Origin: Antedon mediterranea | Lineage: Eukaryota > Echinodermata > Crinoidea > Comatulida > Antedonidae | Direction of reading: 5' to 3' | NCBI RefSeq assembly: GCF_964355755.1 | Contig: NC_092672.1 | Span: 22,936,501 to 23,000,500, forward strand | Length of the DNA: 64,000 bases | Part shown: positions 32,279-44,159 of the stretch, piece by piece | Numbering within the stretch: position 1 is the stretch's first letter | Layout: each line of letters opens with the position of its first letter | Position numbers and translations under genes: made by a program | The notes under the pieces: model-generated | Databases searched by the model: none | Told to the model about the DNA's origin: nothing | The model's input: the letters and a program-made list of their open reading frames with translations, nothing else

Positions 32279-34280
32279 CGGGCATGGTCTCACGTACCAC
32301 GACAGTATGAAACGCCATGTGTCCCAAATATGTATTATAAAATACACAGAATCACCATTTCTAATAAATACCACATTATAAATCCACTTGTATTTTAACT
32401 ATTTACACCGAATGTTTGCACTTTGTTTATAACTATTGCAGATCATGTACGGTGACATACATAACGAATAAAAATAGGCTTATAAATAAACGTGCCTTCA
32501 ATAACTGAGAAGTCTGTATAGGTATTAACTCCAATAACGCTTTATATATTTCCGATAAATGTAAGCCGACTGTGTCATTAGCACATGTTATCAAAAGCAT
32601 CTTATACATTTTTTTAAAATTTTTTTTTTTGGGTAGGGTATATGTAGGGTATATGACACCTAGGCCTAACTATATTTATATGGTCATACAACGCCTACTA
32701 TTTATGCTCAATATAGAGATTTAAATACAACGCCTACTATACTATGTTTCCATTACTACTAACCAACACTTTATATACACAGTCATACAGATAGGCACTA
32801 AGTCGCAGTTTCAACGCGTCCTCCACTAATAACATGATCATACTTACTCAAAGAGATTTGGATACTGCGCCGAATAGGCAATTATTAGTATCAATCCTCT
32901 TAAACTGTATATTATTATTATAGTAAAACATTCACATAAATAAAGTAACTCCGAATACTATGTAAAATCTAAGAGGAAATAAGACTCACCAGAGGTATTG
33001 AGAGCATGCACCGACTCTAGGAACAACGTACCAATCAATTCACCCATCCATATTATCATGTTGTCATTCTCTCGATTTAATATTCACTAATCCAAAATTG
33101 AACCAGTCACCGATTCCAGTGTGTGTACAATAACAATAGCAGCATACTAAACACAAATAGAACACCTTTGTGTATGTATAACGTTTGATTTAGCACGCCG
33201 AGTTTCAGTTCTGAGAAAAGCCGAATAGGATATTTAAAGTATTTCCATAAATCATGGATTAATGAATGATAAATGCGGTTTCTGCTGCCAAGAAAATCGT
33301 AAATATACGGTATATTTCATATACAGTACTGTTTAGTTATCTCGATTGTTTTTGACGCACACAAACAATACAACTTGGTCATGACTACAAGTCGGGTAGA
33401 GACAGGCTTGCTCGATTAGATTTCTTCTCCCAATTCATACTTCCGACGAAACGCATTTTTTTTGGTAATGGAAGCCGAAAACAGTCCTCCCACAAAGTCA
33501 TCAAACCTATCCTTTTCTAGACGTAGGTTTAGGCCTAAATTGATAAAAGGAGAAAAAAATCTTACCAGATATGCAGGAATAAATACAATTGTACAATTGT
33601 ATCATGGCCAATTCGACAAAATAGGATATAAAGGTGTACAAAATCAGCGTGGGGAATTCAGTATCTGAACACCGATTGAAACGTGGGCGGTTAAAAGTGC
33701 TTGAAACATACCAGGCATTGCATAAAAACATTAAAAAAACACGTTATAACAAGTTATACATTCGCAACTTTGTATGTTTTGCGCTACCTTTCAAAATTAA
33801 GACATATTCCCAGTTTACATTTCGTTTTGTTTTTTATATTCTTTTCATTTTCATCTATTATTTCCTTTTAACATATTTGTATAAATAAACTCCGAATACT
33901 TGGTTATGATCAAATAAAGTTCAAACATTAAATTATGAGTTCTTCCCTCTTATTATATGGAATTGGTTGTTTTATACTATTATGTTATTTATACATAATC
34001 CGTACATTGCTTTTTTGTATTTTAGCCTATGTAGGCCTATATATTTTTTATGACGAATAAACTTGAATTGGAGATATTTCTTATAAAATGTAAGATGATC
34101 CAAAAGAAGGCTTAAGAGTAACAATTATTATTTTAATAAATCGAGACCCTTTTCTGTTACAATCTTGTGGTGGAGGAAGATTCCCGAAGTTTCACCTAAG
34201 TAATCTAGGAAAAATTTACAGGACACTGACCAGCTATGGTTACCCAGAAAAGAACAACTCGGCGTATACGAGCATATGAA
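32279..34280. other. Intergenic, no gene supported
   Basis: Mostly AT-rich. A 68-codon ORF at 33462-33668 (+) and an overlapping 84-codon ORF at 33634-33888 (+) are followed by AATAAA hexamers at about 33886 and 33914, but show no recognisable domain. GTTTCTGCTGCCAAGAAAAT near 33278 matches the right end region of the 49069-50699 element. Confidence 0.4.
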
Positions 34281-34288
34281 CTGGGAAG

Positions 34289-35355
34289 GAGAAAAAAAAA
34301 ATAATACACGTTGATAAAACTGAGACTATTCTTTTTGGTCCAAAGAAGTTAAAAATGTTGAAGAATTTAAAGTATATTGTAATGGTAAAGAACTATCACG
34401 GAAGCATTCTGTTAAATACTTAGGATGTTATATGGATGAAGATCTTTGTGGTGAAACCATGGTAGAAAACGTACTTGCAAAAATGTCTGCACGACTCAAA
34501 TATTTGTATCGACAAAGTTGTTATCTTAATAGATCAAATCGTGAACTTTTAAGCAACGCCCTCATACTTTGTCACTTTGATTATGCGTGTTGTGCATGGT
34601 ATTCTGGACTTACCAGTTACTTTAAGGGAAAACTTCAAGTTGTCCAAAATAAAGTTGCCAGATTTTTTTGTAACTGGGATAACAGGTCCCATATTGGTAA
34701 GGAAGAACTTAAATCTATTGGTCAACTTAATATTGAAAGTCGGGTTAAACAATTAAAACTAAACCATGTTCACAAAATATTCAACAACCAAGCCATTCCA
34801 TACATGTACACACACTTCTCCAAGAAATCCACCATCCAAAATATCACAAGAAGAAGCTCTCATACATTCTACCTGTCTAAATCAGACACATTCTTCTACA
34901 CAGCAGCACAACAATGGAACATATTACCACACATTTTAAAAACCATTTTTAGCAAGACAGATTTTAAATTTAAAGTAAAGGAATATTTAGCAACGTCTCA
35001 TGAATGAATAAATGACAGATGTATTTTAACTTACTGTAAGTCGACTTTAAAGAATGACTTGTAATATTATTTGAATAATCAATTTTATACAGTATGCTTT
35101 TATATGCTATGTTTTATTGTTTTACTGGTTTAATATTTTATTGTTTGTATGTATAATGTACCCCAATGGAAATAAGCTGGAATGATATTTACCGGCTTTT
35201 TGGGTTATCCATGGAACTACCGTATGTTTTAATTGTTCTTGTTTACCAATTGTAATGTATATTTGTGTACTTCCGAATCAATTCAAACGAAATGTTTAAG
35301 TGCTTAGAAGCATTGTGCAATAAGCGCTTTGTACGAACGAATATTATTATTAAGA
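34289..35355 (+). pseudogene. LINE reverse transcriptase C-terminal fragment
   Basis: The sequence starts with HVDKTETILFG and, after a frame change near 34350, VKYLGCYMDEDL. It then runs open from 34432 to 35007 with KMSARLKYLYRQSCYL, CHFDYACCAWYSGL, KLQVVQNKVARF and AAQQWNILP. This is the thumb/connection region of a non-LTR reverse transcriptase. The 3' untranslated part ends in CGCTTTGTACGAACGAATAT and ATT repeats near 35355. It is 5'-truncated, and the catalytic YADD box is missing. Confidence 0.85.
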
Positions 35356-36871
35356 GAGAAAAAATATATATAGAAAAGCAAAGCACTGAATTGCCATCAT
35401 ATTCTTCTATGCTTTCTTCTATGTAACCGGATTCGGATGAATTCGAGGTGACGTTCAGATAGTTTTATTCTCACTGCGGATCCGTCAATAAGAGAAGAGG
35501 TTTCTTATTGATGTCCACATCTAAATTCTGACCAAATCAATTTTCCGCGAAAGGAACCGACAACTTCGCGCATAAAAGACACTGCGATAAATATGTACTA
35601 TATGAACAGCGATATAAATGTATTAAATAATAATGATATTATTTACCATTTTTCTATGATTTCATAATTAATAGAATTCAACGAAATATTAACTTAATTA
35701 ACCAAATAAATGTAGATGTACAAAAATGGTAGGGTCCAACTAACTTAACTAATTAAAACTAGTATTTTAAGGAAAGATAAACAATTAACTTTACTAAATT
35801 AACCGGACTAAGAAAATATAAACAGCATGAATACTGTGGAGGTGTGAAAATAATCTTATTTCAGGAAGTTCTTAATGAGATAATAGTTAATTCACATGTG
35901 TATATATTAAGATATTAATGCAGAACAAAGGAAATAACAAGATAAAATACAAATAAGTAACAGGCCAGATAATTACCATAAGTAGAATATTTTAGCACTT
36001 TGTTGTAATTCAATGTTGTAATTCAATAAATGTGTACAATGTTAAACAACACACTGTTACATTAACAATTAATATTACATGAACTGATACGTACCACCAG
36101 GTGCACAATAGAAATGTATGTTTATACAGAATGTGTATATAGATTAAAAAAAGTACAATGACTTCCGTGTGTTTAACAATAATGAAATTATGGTGAAACT
36201 ATAATTAATAAATACTTGAACCACGAAGGACAGAATAGAAGTGATACAAACCACAATGACAAAACTTTAAACAAAATATTATTAATGAGTTTGTTGTTGT
36301 TGCTTTTATATAGTTTTGTAACTGCAACGTTAATTAATTCAAAACACTTTTATAAATTAATCTGAGTAAATTCATATTATAAATTAATAATTCAATTAAT
36401 TAATACCAAAAATGAAACATAGATAAATCTAATTCGATTCAAACAACATTGAACAAATAATCTGTTAGATAAGATAAGATAAATTTTACAAGGCAATGTA
36501 AAAACAAAAAGAAAAGTATCAAAAAATAACATTTAAGTCTTAACTAAGAAGCGAATTATACAAGTAAAATGAAATTAGTAAAAACAAGGTAATCTTACAG
36601 ATCGAACAATACTTAACCTATATGATGGAGTTAATGTTATTATCTATTTATTATCAGTATTATTAATATTTTCAAGTTTAAAGCGAATATATTATCATTA
36701 TTATTACTAAAAAATATATATTATATAATTGCCAATTGATTTTATTATACTGTTATTATTAAAATAAAGGCAACTGTTATAGGATTATTTGTTCTTATTA
36801 TATTTAATTTTAATAGCTATTTGTAATTTAATTAAACGTGATACTATTTTTATTATACTATTTAGTCTTAT
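35356..36871. other. AT-rich intergenic, nothing recognised
   Basis: Very AT-rich, with many TAATTAAT and ATTATT runs. No coding, RNA or defined repeat signal was seen. Confidence 0.5.
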
Positions 36872-38031
36872 TTTTACATAGTTGGTATAAACTACACCTT
36901 TACATAGTTGGCATAAACTACACCTTTACGTAGTTGACATAAACTACACCTTTACATAGTTGGCATAAACTACACCTTTACGTAGTTGACATAAACTACA
37001 CCTTTACATTGTTGGCATAAACTACACCTTTACATAGTTGGCATAAACTACACCTTTACATAGTTGGCATAAACTACACCTTTACATTGTTGGCATAAAC
37101 TAAACCTTTACATTGTTGGCATAAACTACACCTTTACATTGTTGGCATAAACTACACCTTTACATTGTTGGCATAAACTACACCTTTACATTGTTGGCAT
37201 AAACTACACCTTTACATTGTTGGCATAAACTACACCTTTACATTGTTGGCATAAACTACACCTTTACATTGTTGGCATAAACTACACCTTTACATTGTTG
37301 GCATAAACTACACCTTTACATTGTTGGCATAAACTACACCTTTACATTGTTGGAATAAACTACACCTTTACATTGTTGGCATAAACTACACCTTTACATA
37401 GTTGGCATAAACTACACCTTTACATAGTTGGCATAAACTACACCTTTACATTGTTGGCATAAACTACACCTTTACATTGTTGGCATAAACTACACCTTTA
37501 CATTGTTGGCATAAACTACACCTTTACATTGTTGGAATAAACTACACCTTTACATTGTTGGCATAAACTACACCTTTAAATAGTTGGCATAAACTACACC
37601 TTTACATAGTTGGCATAAACTACACCTTTACATTGTTGGCATAAACTACACCTTTACATTGTTGGCATAAACTACACCTTTACATAGTTGGCATAAACTA
37701 CACCTTTACATTGTTGGAATAAACTACACCTTTACATTGTTGGCATAAACTACACCTTTACATAGTTGGCATAAATTACACTTTTACATAGTTGGTATCT
37801 ACACCTTTACATAGTTGACATAAACTACACCTTTACATAGTTGACATAAACTACACCTTTACATAGTTGGTATAAACTACACCTTTACATAGTTGGTATA
37901 AACTACACCTTTACATAGTTGACATAAACTACACCTTTACATAGTTGACATAAACTACACCTTTACATAGTTGGTATAAACTACACCTTTACATAGTTGA
38001 CATAAACTAAACCTTTACATAGTTGGCCTAA
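36872..38031. repeat. 26-bp minisatellite, about 44 copies
   Basis: Units of CTACACCTTTACATTGTTGG plus CATAAA. Variants TACATAGTTGG, TACGTAGTTGAC and GTTGGTATAAA are clustered towards the ends, while the ACATTGTTGGC version dominates the middle. Confidence 0.97.
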
Positions 38032-39170
38032 AAATAACATAAAAAGAATACAAACAATACAACAAACGGATACAAAATAAATTGCGTGAATACAGGAACA
38101 ACTAATTTTAAACCAACCGACTCGATCTCTGTTGTAGTCACACATCACTGAAATAAAAAACCATTAAGTATTAGGGTAATAAGTAAGTGAAAATAATCAT
38201 AATAACTTAAACTATAGTATATATAATAATAACTGAAAAATATCGATAACTGAAAGGGTAACATACACTACTCCACACTAACATTTGCAAGCTAGCTCTG
38301 AGATTATAATTTTGTTTTTCCATGATTTTTATCAACATAGATTAAAATGTTATTGCTGATGAAAAGTGTATAGTGTTTATGTGTACTGTTGCATACAAAG
38401 TCACGTTAAATTAATAATGTTTCTCTCCGAAGTCCAGGCAATCTAACAACAGGATGCAGGATCTATTATGCTATAATAATAAATTAATAATGTTTCCCTC
38501 CGAAGTGCTATACTAGATCACGTTATACCCAGATATTTATAATTTATACTACACTCAAGATAGAAAAAGAGATCATTCAAACATACTAATATCGATCAGC
38601 AAGAAGTTAATTTTTTAATCAATTGTTTAATAAGTGAAAAAAATGAGTTGCAACCATAATTTCCACATTTGGCTAGCCTGAGATCATGTTTACTATTATA
38701 AACGCCAATACCTTTAGTCTTATAATAGTGCCCTCTATAATGGTTTGACATTTTTTCAAAATATTATAGTGCCCTCTATAGTTTAGAAATAATTTTATAA
38801 AACCTCCAGGAATATTTAATTTTTCCAAATTGATAATTTTAGGTTCACATGAATTGACTGCTTTATAATTATCAGCGAAAGACGCTGCATGGATCCATAT
38901 CAGTTTGTATATTGCGTTAATGAGGACGATTTTTTATTTGTTATTTTTTAAATCCATTTGGCTCATCTGACAAAGCTAAGTCCTATGCAGATCTTCATTT
39001 TTGAAATTTCCTCTCGGCATTTAATACCATCGACTCTCTTATGTATTAATAGATAAGCTTTGTTTTGCACATGCCTCACCTCCATCTATCCAATCTGGAT
39101 CAGTTGTATCGTTGATGGTGATTTTACTGAAATGAGTATTTTAAGAATGTTGTTTATAACAGAGGCAAAA
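38032..39170. other. Intergenic, no gene seen
   Basis: Contains short direct repeats: TTAATAATGTTTCYCTCCGAAG at about 38410 and 38484, and ATAGTGCCCTCTATA at about 38725 and 38766. No coding signal was seen. Confidence 0.45.
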
Positions 39171-39179
39171 TGTTTTTGA

Positions 39180-39270
39180 AAAAAAATGAGACCGTCGATA
39201 TCTAGCTTTGAATGAAGCAATTGTTGTGGAATATTTAATTTCAGATGGTAGGTTATTCCATATTTAAGAA
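39180..39270 (-). pseudogene. Short LINE C-terminal relic
   Basis: One minus frame reads IWNNLPSEIKYSTTIASFKA, the usual wording of the last conserved block of CR1/L2-type LINE proteins. The surrounding frames are broken, and nothing upstream is recognisable. Confidence 0.45.
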
Positions 39271-39299
39271 TGTTGTTTTTAACAGAGGCAAAAACATTC

Positions 39300-41340
39300 C
39301 ACAATATCAGTGTTCAGTGGCATGGTACAAGTTTACACCATGAGGCAAATGTATTTCTAATGTTATATTAAAATGATACACTTGACGTTAATGCTATTAG
39401 GCCTGTCAAATTGGCTGATATGCAAGAGCTTATGGTCAGTGTGATAAAACTGGGTAGATTCAGAAATACAAGATATTCGATATAATACTCGTAACGAAGA
39501 GTTCAAGTATGTTTACATGACCATTGCGTGATGGTATATCATTAACATCTTTAGGCCTATACAGGATTACACTATCAGGTAAAAGAAAAAATACTTGACC
39601 TTGTCGTTACCATGACCATTACGTGATGGTAAATCATTAACCTGAGTTAAAAATTTATCTTGTAAAGTCTAAGAGAAAGTCCCCTCAAGAAAACCTTTAG
39701 CACGGGGATGTTAAACTCGCCGATTAAATGAATTCGGTTGTACGTGGGTCTAAAAGCATTAAGAGTTGAAGTAAGTTTATAGTGAAGTCGTCTTTATTAC
39801 CATCAGAACAAATGCTTTTTTTTGGTAAGAAGTTGGTCTTAGTTCATTATCAATATATCGTCGTTGGGTTCAAGATCATGTCTTCTGATTAATAAGAAAG
39901 ACGACTTAACCAGCACTACTTTTGGACCGAGTAAACGGTCTTGCCTTTATAAGAAATAACCAATTTGAGGTATTTCAGTGTCAGATATAGAATCATTGAA
40001 CCACGTGTCAGAGTCGTGTTTTTAGACGACTGGATTACTTTCAAGTCTCTAAACTTGTTGACTGTCTTACTGCTTCTAGCAATTCAAATGGTGGTTTACA
40101 TGGTCGCTCTATGCCACACGTTTGTTATCAGAGTCGGAGGCATATTCACTGTCAACCGATTCTCTATCATCATTAAAAAAGAAGTCACTGAACAGAGGCA
40201 AGGAACATGGGTGTAGTAGGCTATCAGATGTCAACTGATTTCACGAGAGCGTAAAACTCATCCTCTAAAAAGTTGGCGAAATTCAGATGGAATCAATAGT
40301 TGCAATCGTCGCATTGAATACCGCGTTGATTTGATCTGACACACTTAGTACAAGAACCGAATGGATCCTTAGTGGGCCGAGGTTATATGCTATATCACCA
40401 CTCAGTGCGAGAATCAAAAGCGAAACAAATGCAAGATCAGTATATGCTAGTATGGTTTATTTTAAACTTCGGAATGACAAACGAATAAAGAATCTATGTA
40501 TAGGCTAGTAAGTCTTAAGAAGCGTGTCATTATTTGTGTTGATTCCACAGTATCAGTTGACTTTAACAAGTATTCTGCCTTCCCCCTTTTACAAATTACA
40601 GATATTAATAGAACTACTAGGAGGACAGTTCTTTGATGTCCCATGTTCGCTGTATGTGGCCTGTACAATACAGACAAATAAATAAATAAATAAATAGATA
40701 AACGGTACAGCTTGAAACAAAACAAAGGGATAAAACTCAACTGTAATTTAAAATACAATGGAGATCACGGTTAAATCAAAACAACTGTACAGTTCTTGTA
40801 AGCTTATAACTACAAATTACCGATCTCTTGACCATAATTTTAATGAGGTGGTTCACTTTACAAACTAGTGTATGATATTGTCTTAAAATGAACTAAAATT
40901 AGAACCTGAACGTGAACCTGATTCAAGTTGTCATATTTTACTACAAGATGCACACTAGGAACAATGTTAACATATGCAAATTAATTACTTGCGAACTTGA
41001 TTAAGCTTGGATGGTGTAGACATAATTTACATTTAAGGAGCTTCTCTAATTTGTTTCGGAAAATTTACTTTTTAAATTCTTAAAATGTTGTATGTATCGG
41101 CCTGTAGGCCTAATTGTTAGTGTTATTTCTTTTGTCGAGAAACTACTAGGCCTATATTTGGAAAATCACAAGAAGAGCAGGGCGTAGGATTGTAATTATG
41201 TCTGTAATTGAATTTAAACAGGATGCATGTGTTGTCTTGGTAAAACGCAATCTGCAATATGTATCATTTGCTTCACAAAGAAGATAGCGTTATTCCATCC
41301 ATAATCCGTACAGGTTACCTACATCTTTAATAAGTCGTTT
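39300..41340. other. Intergenic, no gene supported
   Basis: Contains a repeated ATGACCATTRCGTGATGGTA (39516 and 39612) and a TTTATTTATTTATTTGTCTGTATTG tail motif (minus, near 40675), which resembles a LINE 3' end. ORFs at 39965-40216 (+) and 40462-40758 (-) have no domain I can name. Confidence 0.4.
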
Positions 41341-41348
41341 GTTATACA

Positions 41349-42242
41349 CAGTTCATTGTTGCTATATTATTATTCATAGAGAGCACTCCCGGATCACTTC
41401 ATTATTTCTTATAGTATATTTTGAAACAGCTTTAAATAATACAATGTTTAACCAGGTTTTATATTTTTTTCTATATATTTGGTATTAATGAAAATAATGT
41501 ATTTGTTCTGTATATTGGAAAAAATATATAAAAAAGAAATATATTTACAATGTGATTTTAATTATTTGTATATAATTTGACACACGCACATACAAAGACG
41601 CAGACAACTGATGGGTAAACTTTTACTTTGATTAGAAGAATTTAATATTGGATTTGATATAATAATTCTAATTGTTGTTAATTAGGCCTATAATCACAGA
41701 CAAAATGAGATTTTAGGCTACAGTAATCATTCATAATACCGTAAGCATTAATCTACAAGCACATTTGTCATAAATGTAGGCCATACAACATTGGAATGTT
41801 GGTCCTTAACTCGCTGAGATTCTGTATTACCGTAGGTTAGAGCCTATTTATACACGTATATGCGTAAGCCATGGCGTACGCATTGCGTAGCATACGCCTT
41901 GCGTGTGAACTAAGCACTTACTACGCCACGGCCGTGGCGTTAGATAACGAGCCTAACGCTGTGTCGTTTGTTCCACAGTTCATTGTTGCTTGATAATTTA
42001 TTCATTCAGAGCACACCGGAACACTTCATTCAATTTTTCAATAGTATAATACAATTTTTAATAACCAGATTTTAAATTATATTTTGACCAATTAATGATA
42101 TATTTAATATGTATATTGGACAAAATAAAAAAAGAAATATATTTGACATACTATATTATTATTTGAAACAACTAACGGGTAAACTTTACTTTGATTAGAA
42201 GAAATAAATGTTTATTTGATTTGATATAATAATTTTAATATT
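41349..42242. repeat. Diverged direct duplication, about 300 bp
   Basis: The block CACAGTTCATTGTTGC..GAGCACTCCCGGATCACTTCATT..GGTAAACTTTTACTTTGATTAGAAGAA at 41349-41680 recurs at 41973-42242. Between them is a CpG-rich stretch with GCGTACGCATTGCGTAGCAT. Confidence 0.8.
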
Positions 42243-42947
42243 TGCTACGTCTACTCTAAGACCCGTAAGGTCCGTATTAATGACTGGACTATCTCTGGAT
42301 TTAGTCTGGACAATCTTTAGTCCTGGACTAAACCAGTATTAAAATCGGCAAAAGATGTCATGAATAGGCCTCCGGGCCAATGAGATTGTGGCCTACACTA
42401 TGCAGTCATTCACAGTAAGTATTAACCTCAACAACAGTCACTGATCGTTTTATATTTTAGTAGGCCTATATAGATATATATATCACATACCAGTCCATAA
42501 ATAAAATTTAGTCAAAAATATCATAACCAGCAACTACAATTGAAAAAACATTCCTGTAAACAAGAAAAACAATTTACAAATATATTAATAAACAACTTCA
42601 TTTAACAGGTCTGCCTCATTATTTAAGCCCTTAATTTCAGAACTGAACTTGTCATGTCACACAACAAAGCGGCAAGTACGCCACCAATATTTTGGAACGT
42701 AAGTGATAACAGTTATCAGACATTCTAGCACTCTCAGTTTATTTAACTGTTGATATACTACTTGTTAGCAAAGTGTATTTAGAAGTGATAGTGAGTTGAA
42801 AATTACAGTAGGCATGTAAAGATGTCCTATGATTGTGTAATTGCTATTTTAGGAAACAAATGCAAACTTTACGTCTGTTCTGTTATACTAGTAGGCCTAC
42901 TTTAACTAAAATCATTGGTAATGTACGTTTGTCTTGCTAATACTTAA

Positions 42948-43212
42948 AGATGTATTGTCCCACAAAAACATGAAAAATAAAGATTAATTAAATCAGACTT
43001 TGAATAGGTTATTTTGTAGTTTTAATAAAGTTAATCGCTTGAAAAAAAAAATATTTTCACTTAAAAAATAACATAATAAATGGTTAAATTCAACCAAAAA
43101 TCCATTGGCTGGCAGTCAATTTGACAATTTTTGCTTAAATACTTTTTTAGATCAAATTTATCATTAAATGGCATATTCAACAACAAAAAAGTTAAAAATT
43201 CAGGGGGGACAA
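42948..43212. mobile_element. Second copy of the TTAA MITE, damaged
   Basis: Starts TTAA|AGATGTATTGTCCCAC and follows the 19652-19985 copy closely (TTGGCTGGCAGTCAATTTGAC, GGCATATTCAACAA). The right end is degraded to GGGGGGACAACGACTG. Confidence 0.8.
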
Positions 43213-44149
43213 CGACTGAAATGGGCTCACCCCCACAATTAAATAACGTGTACTATTTTCTATAAATCGATAACAATATCAGAAGTAAAATAGGCATACA
43301 ATATTTTTCCAAACATGCAATTTCGGTAAAAATACACACAATACATTTTTCAATAAAAATAGGTAGTCTGTGTAAAAAATAATAATAAAAATATATTAGT
43401 TGTTAAGGTTTTTGTTTTTTAATTGTTGATTTTTATGTTTGTCTATTGTTTATGGGGCCCTCAAAATGACAACAAAACATAAAAAATGAACAACTTCTTA
43501 TAGCATGGAGGTATTTATTTTATACCTTCATGTTTATAGTACAGTTAAAACTTAAGAAAGCGATAAAATGGCAAGAGGCAATAATAAAAAGATTAAAATG
43601 TAGGCCTACAATAAAAATGCAAACATTTTTTTAAATTTGGAATAATTAATATAACTTTATAAGTCATTGCAGTCATTTCCCAGGTACGTACTTCTCAAGA
43701 TCCAGGTCATAGAATGTAGAGTAACTCTTCCTTCAACATACGTGTGGCATGATGGCTCATCAAAAAAAGTTCTCAAAATGAAACATGTATTTATGTGGTG
43801 AACAAGTTGTTACGTTTGTTACTGGTAATATGTTGTGGTAATAATGTATAGTTTAGTGAATGTTGATAGAAAAAAATGGCGAAATAAATGTAAAGGTACA
43901 CTCTACTAAACTACTAGGCTAGCCTAGCTAGGCCTAAATACTACTAGGCCTATAGTCTAGGCCTAGCTAAGCCCTAGGCTAAGTGTCTGTAGGCGTACTT
44001 ATGTAGGGTGATGTAGGCCTATGGCTATACTAGACAAAAAGGGTGCTGGAGTATTATAGTATCGTAGAAGGAACAGGTAGGCTGGCCCAGGTCTAGTAAA
44101 AGTTAGGCCTATAGCTAGCTAGGCCTAGGTAGGCCTGTCTTGCTTACTA
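43213..44149. other. Intergenic, no gene supported
   Basis: AT-rich, then a dense cluster of TAGGCCTA/CTAGGCCT palindromes at 43910-44155 that flanks the next element. Confidence 0.45.
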
Positions 44150-44159
44150 GGCCTAGTAG

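Noticed and set aside
33462-33888. Two overlapping plus ORFs followed by AATAAA
   Set aside because: Neither has a recognisable motif and the frames do not join; could be a decayed retrocopy.
42652-42696. Possible first exon (MSHNKAASTPPIFWN then GTAAGT)
   Set aside because: Only 15 codons, no following exon located, and no recognisable protein.
43690-43760. Minus-strand peptide-like stretches with a donor-like site
   Set aside because: Frames are short and stops are close; no consistent splice model.
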